Part shown: piece by piece, positions 34,336 through 47,234 of the stretch
Layout: every line of letters begins with the position of its first letter
How positions within the stretch are numbered: position 1 is the stretch's first letter
From: Nicotiana tabacum
Lineage: Eukaryota; Streptophyta; Magnoliopsida; Solanales; Solanaceae
DNA: 64,000 nt
Assembly: GCF_000715075.1 (NCBI RefSeq)
Contig: NC_134082.1
Span: forward strand, 211,863,948 to 211,927,947
Direction: 5' to 3'
Position numbers and translations under genes: made by a program
Notes under the pieces: model-generated
Database searches by the model: none
Told to the model about the DNA's origin: nothing
Seen by the model: only the letters and a program-made list of their open reading frames with translations

Positions 34336-34521
34336 ACATCCTCCTTTCATCCCACAGGGCTCTCAAGAATGCGATACGGTTTGATATTAAGGAACTGATG
34401 TATGATTGAGGTATATATCAGCAAAATATTGAACAGGATCATTTGACACAGGCAATTCAACTGAGTTGTATTTCATAATGTATACATAAAGATGAAGGGG
34501 GGAAAAGAATCTACATCATAG

Positions 34522-37500
34522 TCAAGATTGTTCTAGCAAATTTTCTAAGTACAAATTTAAGATGTATCTTCCGGTAGACAACACATCAAGTCTCTTCTCA
34601 CTAGGCTCATATTTCCCTTTTCGAAGCTGATAACGATGAGTTACCGCTGAAATGGTGTAAGCTCGGCCTTCAATGGTTACACTCTCTCCGCACTGCAAGT
34701 TCTGTCATTGAAAATGAGCTTTCTATTAGACCAGACACCATCAAACACTATACCCCATTTGCAAGGCATTGTTAGATGTCTTTCAATTCCAAAATCTTAT
34801 GTAGGCCCTATGCATATACCAGTTCAATGAATTAGTGAAGCATTATTGGAAACATAGCAGAAAGGTCACATGTCTTTTGTTTGACATGAATGTTGGATAT
34901 AGGAAAGGCATCTGTTGCAGTGTGTATGGCTCGCTTACTTTCACGTCAAGCCAACATCCGACTGTTACATTGGAACAAGAACAGCACGACGCATATGACC
35001 AGTTCTAAGTCTTAATTTAACTGCCAATAAAGTGTGTAACAACACCATGAATAATAGAGTAGTGATTGCACTAACGGGTAAATAACTTCTTATTGACTTG
35101 TATTTTCTGACACATGGCGTATGCTTCTACATTCATCGCCCAGTGAACCAGAAAAAGAGAGAACAAACAAAATCCACTGCTAATCCAGATCGTGAAATTA
35201 AATGCACAAAGAGTTTGATGACGGTATAATCAGCCAATTTAAAAATCAGATTCGTTCTTCACTATTAGGTTTTACGGCGAATCATTGAACCCCATTTCTT
35301 AATTTCTTCCTGTCTCCAAGAGTAGAACAACTACAACCAATGAGATGATCACCAAGGAACTATAACACAGATGATAATAGAGGGTTGTATATCTTTGATA
35401 TGGGACCTCAGAGATCAAAATTTGCTTCTTCTGACAGGAATACAGGGTTCCTATTAATGTCATATGTCTTTGTCTTACCACTCACACAGTGCACCGGACC
35501 TCATCTTTGATGGGCAGCAAAGAAAAAGGATACATGGCCCCCCTTAAGGGGCGTGCGACCTTTCCAAATTTGAGCCTCCCTTCACAGTAGGATTGGCATC
35601 AGCCATTGGGGGATGATATTTTAAATGTTGACAACATCACTTTTATTCTGAGACTTGACTCGGAAGGAGAATGATTCTTCTGATACATACCTATCACAAT
35701 ACAGTACCTGATGACTGGATCGGCTCGAAAGACCAGCTATAGACCCAAAAGCCACCAGTTAGAAGGCGTAACTTTTGAAGATCACCTTATGTTTTAGTTC
35801 TAGAAATTTCAATCCGCCAATTTCCAGATGAATAAAGAGAACAGATAGTAGAATATACGAAGCCTCAGTCGTCACATCCAAAATAGAAAAATTCATCAAC
35901 TTGTAATACCTTGAAGTAAAGTAAAAAATGCTTAGACAACTGTACTAATGCAGGCACAATGAGCCCAGAACTAGAGGCTAGCATATGAGGCTCTGATCTA
36001 GAGTTTAAAGCAAAGACTTGTTAGATAAGGGCCCTTAAATCCAGAGGCGCGAAATATTACCTCTTCAACAACAAAGGAGAACCATTTATATACAGGCCAT
36101 GCATGGCACACCAATTTACAAATCATTTTCTTCTCTTTGGAATAAAAGACAACTTGGCCTTAGCTTGTGCCTATATGGGCAGTTCTCCCATGAATGCCAC
36201 CAGGGGAAACGCTCTACTCAATCAAAAATACTAACTTAAACGTAAGTCAGTAATTCTTCAAATGTATTCCTGTTAGCGGAAACGTAAAAGAAAGAACACA
36301 AGATTTAACGTGGTTCGGATCAAAATAATCCTACGTCCACCAGAGAACAATTTCCCTTTTAATATTAACAAAGGAAGGGGAGATTTCCCAATTACACTTA
36401 AGAGAATTTCTCTCTTTAACTCTCTACTCACTACAATGTATTGTATTATTTTGGGATGATTTCTACAAGTGAAGGAGTGCATCTATTTATAGAGGTAAAG
36501 ACCTCCTCTTGATGTCATTGGTGACATCAAACTACCTCCTCTTGATGTCATGGGTGACATCAAAGGAGGAAGCTTCCTCCTAGCATCCACACCAACTCTT
36601 TCCACCAACTCTTCCAATTGGCATGCCATTGTTGACTAAACATAAACCAACATTTTCAGCATGCCATTGTTAACTAAACATAAACCAACATTTTCAATCT
36701 CCACCTTGGTTTGCGTTTCGAGCGTGTGAACAACTCTGGCCAAAACTTCTAAGCTTACTGGGCAACCCCGTTGTAAGAAACAAGAAGAATCAAACCATTG
36801 TTGAACATACCACCTCCACCTAGCAACTGTTCTCTTCGGAGTTGCATCAGTTGATGCACACCCCCGCCAAGTCCTTGCAGTGTGCAAACTTAGCGAGCGG
36901 GACTATCTTGGTCAACATGTCTGCAGCATTATCGTCTGTGATAACCTTCACGACCTTGATAGTTCCCTCATCAATAACATCTCGAATAAAATGAAATCTG
37001 ACATCAATGTGTTTAGTGCACTCATGAAATCTCTGATTTTTCATTAGATGAATAGCACTCTGACTATCACATCTAAGAGTTGATTCCAGCTGAACCAAAC
37101 TCAATTCCGCTACTAAACTTTTCAACCAGATAGCTTCCTTTACCGCCTCCGCTGCTGCCATGTATTCTGCTTCTGTCGTAGACAAAGCGACAATCGACTG
37201 CAAAGTCGACTTCCAACTGACGGCACTGCCAACGAGGGTAAAAATGTATCCAGTTGTGGACCTTCTTCTGTCAAGATCTCCTGCATAGTCAGAATCCACA
37301 TAACCGAGAATTGAAATACCTGTACCACTTTTTCGAAAGGTAAGACCAACACCAGAAGCTCCTTTGAGATATCTCAATATCCACTTGACAGCTTCCCAAT
37401 GCCTCTTTCCTGGGTTGGACATGTATCTACTTACCACACTTACAGATTGAGCAATATCTGGACGTGTGCATACCATAGCATACATAATACTACCAACTGC

Positions 37501-40500
37501 ACTGGCATAAGGAATCTTTGACATATGCTCCACCTCATCCTCGGACTGAGGCATTTGTGACTCTGAAAGTTTAAAATGAGGAGCTAATGGTGTACTTACA
37601 GGCTTGCACGTTTGCATATTGAATCTCTCGAGAACCCTTTCAATATACCTCTTCTGAGAAAGATGTACAACATCGTCTTCTCTTGAAATCTCCATACCAA
37701 GGATTTTCTTTGCATCTCCTAAATCCTTCATGTCAAATTCCTTACTCAATAGTTTCTTCAAAGCATTTATCTCTGTAATGTTGTTAGCAGCAATAAGCAT
37801 ATCATCAACATACAACAATAAATAAATCATTGAGTTACCAGACATCTTCTTGTGATACACACAACTATCAAATGCACTCCTTGAGAATTCATGTGTAGTC
37901 ATGAATGTATCAAACCTCTTGTACCACTGTCTAGGGGATTGCTTCAAACCATACAAAGACTTCTTTAGTTGGCATACGTGATCTTCTTTTCCCTCAGCTA
38001 GGAAACCTTCAGGTTGATCCATATAGATTGTCTCTTCTAGATCACCGTGTAAGAAAGCAGTTTTGACATCAAGTTGTTGAAGCTCCAAGTCAAATTGTGC
38101 AACCAATGCTAGTAGCACGCGAATTGAGCTATGCTTCACGACCGGAGAGAAAATCTCATTGTAGTCAATTCCCTCCTTTTGGCTGAAACCTTTTGCAACC
38201 AATCTCGCCTTGAACCTAGCATCTTCCACTTCAGGAATTCCCTCTTTCTTTCGGTAGACCCACTTGCATCCAACTGTCCTCTTCCCCTTTTGTCTTTTCA
38301 CTAAGACCCATGTCTGATTCTTGTGAAGAGACTCCATCTCTTCAGTCATGGCTAACCGCCATTGTGCGGCATCCTTGCAAGAAGTTGCTTCAATATACGA
38401 GGAGGGCTCCAGATCTTTAATCTCTTCTTGTGCAGCTACGAACGCATATGCAATCAAGTTTGCTTGATTTATAAGGCGTTCTGGTTCTCGTGTCTGCCTC
38501 TTCTCCCTCCCCTTCGCAATTGTGTATGGTTCATTGACAGCAAGTTCTTCAACGCCTACATCTTCTGACTCATCTTTAACCTGAGTCTCTTGATCATTTT
38601 CCTTGGCAAGCTCCACCGGAAGCTCCACCAGCTCGTTGTTCTTGTTTCCTGAAAACTCCACGGAAACTTTACGGGGATCAAGTATAGAGGATTCATCGAA
38701 GGTGACATCTCTACTAACTATAAATTTGAGTAAAGACAAACACCAAAGTTTGTACCCTTTTACTCCATCCACATACCCTACGAATATGGCCTTCTTAGCC
38801 CTGGTTCAAGCTTTCCTTCATTAACGTGATAATAAGCTGGACACCCAAATACTCGTAAGTATGAATAGTTAGAGGGTTCACCTGACCATACCTTATTCGG
38901 AGTCTTAAAGTCAATTGCCGATGCTGGAGATCGATTGACAATATGAGCAGCAGTGTGAACTGCTTCAGCCCAAAATACTTTGGACATTTTGGCTTGTAGG
39001 AGCATACAACGAGCCTTTTCAAGAAGAGTTCTGTTCATTCTCTCGGCAACTCCATTCTGCTGTGGGGTATGCCTGACAGTCCTATGTCTTGAGATCCCAT
39101 GAACCTTGCAGAATTCATTAAACTCTTCATTGCAAAACTCCAAGCCATTGTCTGTGCGAAGATACTTGATTTTCCGCTCCATTTGATTTTCAACCAAAAT
39201 CTTCCACTCTTTACATGCTTCAAAAGCATCACTTTTTGCCTTCAAAAAATACACTCAAACCTTTCGTGAGAAATCATCAATAAAAATGAGAAGATACCTC
39301 TTTCCGCCCTTCGATGGAAGTTTAGAAGGACCCTATAAATCTGAATGGATGTAGTCTAGCACTCCTCTTGTCTTGTGTTTGCCAGTGCTGAAGCTGACCT
39401 TCTTCTGCTTCCCTAGAACGCAGTGCTCACAGAAGTCAAGCGTGCTGATCTTCTCACCTTCCAAAAGTTTACGATTGCTCAACATCTCCAGTCCACGTGC
39501 GCTCATATGACCCAGTCTCATGTGCCATAGTCTTGCCTTGTCATCATTAGATAACTGCACTGTACATGCATTTGCAGAGCCAACAATGGTGCTTCCGGCC
39601 AATGTGTAAAGGCCGTTCTCCAGCTTGCCTTTCAGCATGACTAAAGAACCTTTAGTCACCTTCATAGTTCCTGCTTCGCTCATGTACCTGTAGCCTTGTT
39701 CATCCAGAGTACCCAAGGAGATCAAATTCTTCTTCAGATCAGGAACATGACGGACTTGTGTAATAGTCCTCACGATTCCATCATGGCAGCGAACCCGAAC
39801 TGAGCCAATGCCAACTATTGCACAAGTTGCATTATTGCCCATTACTACGGTTCCTCCACTTTTCTCGTAGCTGCTAAACCAGTCTTTTCGGAACGTCATA
39901 TGCAGAGTACAAGCAGAGTCTAACACCCATTTGTTTTCATAACTACTATTATTATTACACGATGTTGTTAGTACATAATCATTATCAAAATTATGTACCT
40001 GTTCAACTGTAGATGCACTCGCCTTTTCCTTGGACTTTGACATTGGGCAATCTCGTTCAAAGTGCCCCTTCTTGCCACAACCCCAACACTCTGTATTCTT
40101 CTTGTTCACACGAGACTTTGATCTGTGCTTTGATTTGGTCTTTCCCTGTTGGCTAGTCCGGCCTCTTACAAAGAGGCCACTTGCCTGGTCATCTCTATCT
40201 CCTTCAATGTGCCTCCGCACATCACTAGAGTTAAGTGTCTGCCGCACTTGCTCAAGCTTGATAGGCTCCTTGCTATACATCATTGAATTCTCAATATCAC
40301 GATATCCTGAAGTCAATGAAAATAGCAAAGCACATGCAAGCGTCTCCTCCTCCCTTTTAATTCCTGCAATCTGTAAGTCCATGACAAGTTTATTAAACGC
40401 ATCTAAATGATCTTGTAACGAAGTACCTGACCTCATCTTAAATGTGTGAAGACGTCGTTGTAACAACATTCTTGTTGTCACTGATCGGTCTTGGTATAGC

Positions 40501-43500
40501 CCTTCTAGCTTTTCCCACAACTGTTTGGCCGTCTCTTCGGTACCCGTACTCACTTCACAAAGCACGTTAGGTGCAAGGGATAGTTGGATTGCACTCAATG
40601 CATCCCCTTCAATCTTCTCCTTGTCGGGAGCTGATATATCCGTAGGATACTTTCCGTCAATAGCATGGATTGAACCTTCCCTCCGCAGTAACGCCATCAT
40701 CTGGATCTTCCAGATATTGAAGTTGTTGCGTCCATTGAATCTATCAATTTCAAACTTCATGGAACTCATATTTGCTTGTTCTTTCTCCTTGGATCGTTAA
40801 AGAATCATGTCGCTCTGATACCAATTGTTAGCGGAAACGTAAAAGAAAGAACACAAGATTTAACGTGGTTCGGATCAAAATAATCCTACGTCCACCAGAG
40901 AACAATTGCCCTTTTAATATTAACAAAGGAAGGGGAGATTTCCCAATTACACTTAAGAGAATTTCTCTCTTTAACTCTCTACTCACTACAATGTATTGTA
41001 TTATTTTGGGATGATTTCTACAAGTGAAGTAGTGCATCTATTTATAGAGGTAAAGACCTCCTCTTGATGTCATTGGTGACATCAAACTACCTCCTCTTGA
41101 TGTCATGGGTGACATCAAAGGAGGAAGCTTCCTCCTAGCATCCACACCAACTCTTTCCACCAACTCTTCCAATTGGCATGCCATTGTTGACTAAACATAA
41201 ACCAACATTTTCAGCATGCCATTGTTAACTAAACATAAACCAACATTTTCAATCTCCACCTTGGTTTGCGTTTCGAGCGTGTGAACAACTCTGGCCAAAA
41301 TTTTGCACTAGTTTTTATTTCCCTTCAGAACTGTAATCTACCTGCATCACTGCGCGCTTTAATATTCACAATGGTACCAACTCTAGGCCACAACTCATTC
41401 AACTCCACTACAATATACTGCTTTCTCTGTTTTCTGCCTCTGTTATGCGGTTCTTTTTCAAATTGCAATCCTTGCAAAAGAAAGTTATGGATTAGAAGGT
41501 CAACTGCATTGAGGGAAGGAAGCTTTCCATATATCTTCTGTAATATCATTGTTGTATCCCCAAAAAACGACCTGGCCGGTTGTTTTGAGTATTTTAGCCC
41601 CGTTCTCCTATTTATCGCCTCCTATGTGTTCAATTGTGGTTATGTCACTTGACGGGGTGGTTGCTTTGGTTTCCGGAGAGTTTCGGAGTGAATTGGGGCA
41701 CTTAGTCCCAAGGCTGGAAGCTTAAGTTGAAAGGGTTAGACCGGAGTTTGACTTTTGTGTAGACGACTTCGAAACGGAGTTTTGATGGCTTCGATAGCTT
41801 CGTATGGTGATTTTGGACTTAAGACGTATGTCCGGATATTGATTTGAGGTCTGTAAGCTGGTTAAGGCTTTTTGGCGAAAGTTGGAAAGTTGAAGGTTAG
41901 AAGGTTGATAGGTTTGACTGAGGGTTGACTTTATTGATATCGGGCTCGGATTATAATTCTGGGAGTTGGTGTAGGTCTGTTGTGTCATTTCGGACTTGCG
42001 TGCAAAATTTGAGCTCATTCGGAGTGGGTTTCATATGATTCCGCATTTGTTTTAGAAGTTGAATGTTCATTGATTCAACAGGGTTAAAATGGGGTACGAT
42101 TCGTAGATTTGATGTTGTTTGATGTGATTTAAGGTATCGAATAGGTTCGCGACGTTCGCGTTATGTTTTGGGACTTGATGGTATGTTTGGACGGGGTTCC
42201 GAGGGCACCAGGTGTGAATCGGATTGATTCGGGTCCATTTTGGACTTAGGAATAAAATAATTTTTGTATAGTTGGAATTAAATAATTTTTGTATGGTTGG
42301 ACTCGTATCGGAATTAGTGTTCGCATTTTGTAAGTTTGGTCAGGTTCCGATGTTCGGGCCCAGGGGTTGACTTTTTGAGTTGACTTTGATTTTCTTTAAA
42401 GATTGCAACTTTATTATCTGGAACATTTCCTATAGTTTGTATTTATGGTATTAAGTTATTTTGGCTAGATTCATACCGTACGAAGCTGGATTTTCGCGGA
42501 AAAGACCTACTAGTGGGTTGATTTAGCTTGTTCGAAGTATCTTGTCTAACTTTGTGCGGGGGAACTACCCCTAAGACTTGGGTTGATTTATGTTATTTGA
42601 GTTATGTGAAAGACGTGTACACGAGGTGACAAGTATGTACACGGGCTAATGTGAGGTATTTTGACTGGGCTAGACTCTCAGACTCTTTCATGCATTAGAC
42701 TAGAAAATTATAATATCATGTTATATCTTCCATTTTAAAATGCTCTTGTTTCTTACATGCCTTACTTAAAAACGACCTCCATGGCTGCTTCTTAACAGAG
42801 ACCTAGAACCAAAAGCTCGATCCCAACCATTTCCATGGAGTCATTGGAGCCTGCTTGTTCACTGAAACAAGAAGCCTCATCGATGTTGTTATCACATACT
42901 CTATCCCTTGTTGTCAATCATGCTCTTATATGCTTTAACTGCCTTTGTTATCTTTCTTATAATCATGTTACCTCTTTTATTGTCGAGTTAGTCTTATTTG
43001 GAATTGTTATTTCATGTTGTCCTTCCGTGTGGAGTTATTCCATGTATTTAGATATAGATACTATTTCATACCATCTCTTTTATTGTTAAGCTTACGTTGT
43101 ACTTTTAAAGTGGAAATTGTCATTTCGTGGAAATAGCTTCATTTTCAGTTATTGAAGTTGTTGGATATCGAGATATCTTTCCTTGTTGAGTAATTCTCAT
43201 TCATATTGTTATTATTGAGATTCTTGTTCATATTGTGGTTGAGTCATGGGCTATATGTTGTGGAAACTTTGGTATTGTTAATTTTTGGCAAGTTGTGGCA
43301 TATGGGCACTTGTGGTGCGAGTTATTACTGTGTTGTGTTACTGATGCACATGCGACGGTATAAGGATAGGGGTTAATGTGCATGCGGCGGCATAAGATGG
43401 GATTTATGTGTGTGTTGCTAGTAACGAAATTACTTGAAGCCACGCGACGACATAAGGTGGGCTAAAGTGCGTGTAGCTATTTCGGGAAAAAATATTTTCA

Positions 43501-45766
43501 AAACTATCTAAATGTAAGGCTCACACGGCAGCATAAGGACAGTGTGATTGTGACTGTGAAATGAGGGTACGAGACGGTACCTCGGTTGTGATTCTTGTTG
43601 TTATCTCTTATTTGCCTCACTTGTATTGTCCGCATTGTTCTTTTATTGTTCTTATCATGTGTTCCCTCCTTGTTGCCTTTATTGCTTTAAATTCAGTTGT
43701 TAGCTTATCTTATTGTATTGTTTTATTGTCACCATTTCCTCGTTTTCATTATTAGATTACACTATACATGTTTAGTTTTTCTTATCCTAGTAGGTGTCTT
43801 GACCTAGCCTCGTCATTACTCTACCGAAGTTAGGCTTGATACTTACTGGGTACCGTTGTGGTGTACTCATACTACGCTTCTGTACATTATTGTGCAGATC
43901 CAGGTACCTTGATTCAGGCTAAGCATCAGTGAGTGGACTATACAGTTCGGAGACTTCAAGGTATACCTACTCGGCTCCAAGGCTTCGGAGTCACCTTCTG
44001 TCCTAATTTTGTTTACTCTTTATCTAGACAATGTTGTACTAGGTATTTTTCAGTATATTCCTGTAGAGCTTATGACTCAGTTCCACCGGTTTTGGGAATT
44101 TTGTTACAGCAGTTTCGTTTGGAGTTATTGTGAGATATTGTCTTATTATCTTAGCTGTTAAATTCCGTTAAGTTATTCATGAATGTTAGGCTTACCTAGT
44201 CTTAGAAACTAGGCGCCATCACGACTACCTTAGGTGGAATTTTCGGGTCGTGACAAAAATTGACCAATTTACTTCTTGAAGAATCAAACAGATTTTTCTT
44301 TGAACATAATTTTCCCAAATAAACAGCTAACATCATTTTATTCTTAAACAATTTAGGGAAGTATTGGCATCTGCAGTTAACATATAATATTTTCTCTAGA
44401 AATTGCAAAAATCATGTTGAAAATAAGACCAAAATTTGGTCAGTTTGACCATTGGAACTGAATTAGGTCAAGATTTAGGTGAAGGGAACCGTGAATGATT
44501 GACAAGAATACCTAACTGTGAACTGAATCGGGTCAAGTTTTAGCGAAGGAAACCATAAACGATTGGCATGAATACCATATAGTTGTTGAGTGCTTTATGA
44601 ATATAATCTCACACTTCACGCGAAGGCATAAAGCTCCAAGTTATCCACAATCTAAACAAGATTTCTCAAAGAATATTTATACATAAGTCTAGTATCAGAA
44701 TTCAACTAAGTTATATTCACCTTCATCAATAAACAACAGAAAACTTCAGCTTTGGACACATTTATACAGGTCCAACCTATGTGAAGGCATCTTATTCTAA
44801 CAGATCCCACATTAAACCATTTCCAGTCAATGAACCAGCGTCTACATTCAAGAAGGTATGGAGTGAGAGACGCTATCACAGGAATCTGTTTGTGCACCTT
44901 CAAAAACCTGCCCTTTTTTCCTTGTTTCATTTTTAATGTCATGCAGGGAAATTCACCCACTGCTCAGAATTCAGCAAGATCCCGCATTTTTACTTGAAAA
45001 TTTTTCCTCTTAGTTTTGGTTCTCGGTAAGCAAAACTACGAGCATTGCTAGTATTTTGTACAGAGTGTAACCAACACTGTTATAAGCCTAGTGGTCCAAT
45101 CATAGAGATGATGCCTTTAAGATATGATAATTGGTACCAAAGAATTCAATATTGTATCATAAAAGCTCGCGTGCTATGAGGCATAACTACAGCCCTAGAC
45201 TAAACCAACCAAATCCAGTTGGGGCACATATAGGCAATAGCACAACAAACATTGCTCTTTGTACAGTACAGAAATTTGGAAAGAAATTAACCCGAATAGA
45301 GCGGAAAGAACATAGAGAATTCATGTAGCTGATCCTAACTGGTTTGGAGTTGAGGCATAGTTAACACCCACATGAACATAAAAGGAACGTGACATTAACA
45401 TAAATTTTAGCATATAAACATAATAAGCATAACATCAATCAATGAATCAATCAACTTTTCTACTCATTAGCATTATATCAAACAAAAAATTTGGATTGAG
45501 AAATTGAAGCTTACAGAGGGGAAGCAGCGTATGCCAAGGTTCTTTGGAGGTGGAGAAATTTCAATGACTTTATAAGGCTGGGGATTTTGACCCTTATCTT
45601 TCTCTTTCTTTCTGCAGTAAACTTGGTGCATCTGTGACTGCAAATTTTCCCAGCATAATCAAAACCCAGCGGCACAACCAAAAAAAATAAATTAACAGAG
45701 GAGATGACAGAATTTATACAAAAATCGTACCTTTAGGAATGGGTTAGTGTTAGATACCATTGCCAT
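34522..45766 (-). CDS. Small conserved plant protein (112 aa) with a 10.8-kb intron
   Basis: Exons 45766-45731, 45637-45515 and 34701-34522 join in phase to 339 nt, 112 aa plus stop, all with GT-AG borders. Exon 1 gives [12 protein letters not shown]. Exon 2 gives [20 protein letters not shown] and continues to GIRCFPS. Exon 3 gives [40 protein letters not shown] and ends [16 protein letters not shown]. The fluent, compositionally normal protein across three distant exons is strong evidence for a real gene, though I cannot name its function. There is no signal peptide or membrane segment. Intron 2 (45514-34702) contains a full copia element, a gypsy-type LTR and old repeats, so correct splicing must bridge about 10.8 kb. 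The exons are too short to stand out in ordinary open-frame scans. Confidence 0.85.
36271..36696 (-). repeat. 3' LTR of the copia element
   Basis: 426 bp, ending in TG/CA. Differs from the 5' LTR at about 36352 (t versus g) and 36476 (g versus t). It contains two gatgtcat-ggtgacatcaaa repeats and two copies of a caaccaacattttca-type tail. Confidence 0.95.
36847..40769 (-). pseudogene. Copia gag-pol polyprotein, two stops and one frameshift
   Basis: Starts [20 protein letters not shown] (gag). Then come a zinc knuckle [14 protein letters not shown], a protease site [11 protein letters not shown] (DSA-type), an integrase HHCC region (HMRLGHM ... [10 protein letters not shown]) and an integrase core with DNGLEF. 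Reverse transcriptase with [11 protein letters not shown] and RNase H with [18 protein letters not shown] follow, ending at 36847. In-frame stops occur at 39335-39333 and 39257-39255, both just after the HHCC region. A one-base loss near 38800 shifts frame in late integrase. The polyprotein therefore cannot be made from this copy. Gene order PR-INT-RT-RH is that of Ty1/copia; lineage looks Tork-like (tentative). Confidence 0.93.
40826..41251 (-). repeat. 5' LTR of the copia element
   Basis: 426 bp, two substitutions from the partner LTR. Followed on its outer side by 49 bp (41252-41300) identical to the internal sequence 36697-36745. Confidence 0.95.
41301..41555. other. Intron sequence with an unexplained open frame
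   Basis: Between the copia element and the gypsy-type LTR lies a 74-codon minus-strand open frame (41549-41325). It has a normal amino-acid composition and includes [20 protein letters not shown] and [15 protein letters not shown]. It lacks clear splice sites and I do not recognise it. It may be a captured gene fragment or chance. Confidence 0.25.
41556..44254 (+). mobile_element. Long gypsy-type LTR (solo or truncated)
   Basis: The right end reads ggaattttcgggtcgtgaca, the usual terminus of a large Solanaceae gypsy LTR just before its Met-tRNA primer site. Here the primer site is missing and unrelated intron sequence follows, so only the LTR remains. Internally it has the long G/T-rich text and the repeated gcgacggtataagg / gcggcggcataagatggg units (43350-43470) seen in such LTRs. 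The left border, near tgttttgagtattttagccc (41562), is uncertain and no target duplication was verified. It lies in intron 2 of the 112-aa gene. Confidence 0.65.
44255..45514. other. Proximal part of the giant intron
   Basis: No coding region or repeat recognised. A run of aactgaat(c/t)(a/g)ggtcaag(a/t)ttta(g) units around 44455-44550 forms a short imperfect tandem duplication. Confidence 0.4.
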
Positions 45767-45904
45767 TTCTTATCACTTTCTTCCTGCCACCTGCTTGTTT
45801 CTTTTCCTCTTTCACTCCTAAAAAGAAGAAGAAAAAGGCCCTGATCGAAACTGAAGATTTTTATTTCTTCCTTCATTCATCAACAACCCAAAAAAAGATT
45901 TTTT

Positions 45905-46215
45905 TTTTTTTTTTTTGGTTAAGTCTATTGTAATTCTAAATACCCATTTCGCCATTAAAAAATTCCTTTTTTTTCGAAGTTTAATTTTAAAATTTTGAAA
46001 TTCATTTGAAGTTTAATTTTGGATTTTTTTCGAAATTTTAAAAATTTCAAAAAGCTGTTTTTCAAAATTTTCACTCAAAACACTCACAAAAAATCAAAAA
46101 TAGCTCCAAATTGTATTCATGTCCAGCCACAACTCTAATTAAATATCATTTTCAACTTGAATTTTTTTCACTTTTTTTCAAAATTTCATAGTTTTTATGC
46201 CCAAACGCCTACTAA
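45905..46215. mobile_element. MITE-like repeat (pair with 32405-32695)
   Basis: Shares aaaaagctgtttttcaaaat, attgtattcatgtccagcca and the end tgcccaaacgcctacta with 32405-32695. It lies about 140 bp upstream of the 112-aa gene's start codon, so it may form part of that promoter. Confidence 0.6.
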
Positions 46216-47234
46216 TATATTTAAATACCTGTTTGTATATAAAAATATATGATACTGCAACTAAATTTAACCGATTATAGTATATTATTACCTTGGAATT
46301 CAAGTGATATTATTAGATTTACTATGAGGAATTATCTGATGGTATAATAAATTTGTACATTACATAAACCTTTTATAATTAGTTTCACCAGTCAAAAATA
46401 TTTTTCAAAACTTGTTTGTCACAATTGTGTGGCTACAGATTTACTCCCTTTTTTATCCTTTTGTCACGTCTACTCTTCATTTGTGTCTCCTGTTCCACAG
46501 ACCCAATAAGTAGAAAGATTTTTGTTATTGCGAACAGTTGAAAATATCGCAACTTAACGATACGACAACAATACATCAAGCTAAAAACTTGTGTCTATGA
46601 ATTTATCACGCTAGCTTTTTTAAAAAACAACAATATAAAATTCTTCTACACTATAATAATTAAATAATTACATCAAATTATCTGCTGCAACAGACTAAAT
46701 TTGACATTATCGAAGTATACAATAAATCCTTGACAATTTCTTCTCCAAGACGTACAAACAAAAAGAAATACACCAGAATAGAATGTAAACTCATGATTGG
46801 CTAATTTTGGCATTGTCACTACAATCCATCAAAGCATAATATACCTTGTCTAACCAGCAAATTTCGAACCAGAATAAAATCAATATAAGGAAAGAGGCAG
46901 AAATTTGACAAAATGAAAAGTAATTTTTGCATAGATGCTATAGAACCTATGCTATGGAATTTCAACACTTCCATTGCTTTAAGGGTTGTAGATAGCTGAT
47001 GATGGTTGCATAATGTTCCTTGATAAACCAATCGATATCAAAGGAAAAGAAATTATAAATTGAGCTAAGTAGATCAAGTGATCATCAGAACTTAAGATTT
47101 ATCATTTTAAAAATTGAAAAGACAAGTTTTAGCTCTCAACAACTGCCTGATTGTGTGTGTATATCTTTGGGCATAAGCTTAAAATCACCATGCCAAAGAC
47201 AAATTCAGCTTTGCTCCTTTCAACATTTCGTTCT
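46216..47234. other. 3' flank of the hnRNP gene
   Basis: AT-rich; holds the presumed 3' UTR of the hnRNP gene in its right part. No other gene seen. Confidence 0.4.

Larger units (their letters stand above)
30600..34521. other. Gene-free intergenic region rich in small repeats
   Basis: Contains a C-rich run (30660-30702), a tg-rich run (30920-30965) and the separate repeats listed at 31105, 31921, 32405, 32772, 33741 and 34143. I see no supported coding region between them. Confidence 0.6.
36271..41251 (-). mobile_element. Complete Ty1/copia retrotransposon, very recent insertion
   Basis: Two 426-bp LTRs (36271-36696 and 40826-41251), TGTTAGCGG...CATTTTCA in plus orientation, differ at only two positions. 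The element reads on the minus strand. PBS at 40812-40823 (complement of TGGTATCAGAGC), gag-pol leftwards, and a purine-rich ccaaggtggagat (36697-36709, reversed) next to the left LTR as polypurine tract. The LTR carries a minus-strand TATA motif ctctataaatag. It lies in intron 2 of the 112-aa gene, same orientation as the gene. A 49-bp piece of internal sequence outside the 5' LTR (41252-41300) makes the right border abnormal, and I see no 5-bp target duplication. Confidence 0.95.

Noticed and set aside
40030..40800. Plus-strand open frames across the copia gag region
   Set aside because: Antisense shadows of gag; no conserved protein.
41297..44259. AAAAT on both sides as a target duplication for the gypsy LTR
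   Set aside because: The left AAAAT is not followed by TG, and the match lies in a low-complexity stretch, so I treat it as chance.
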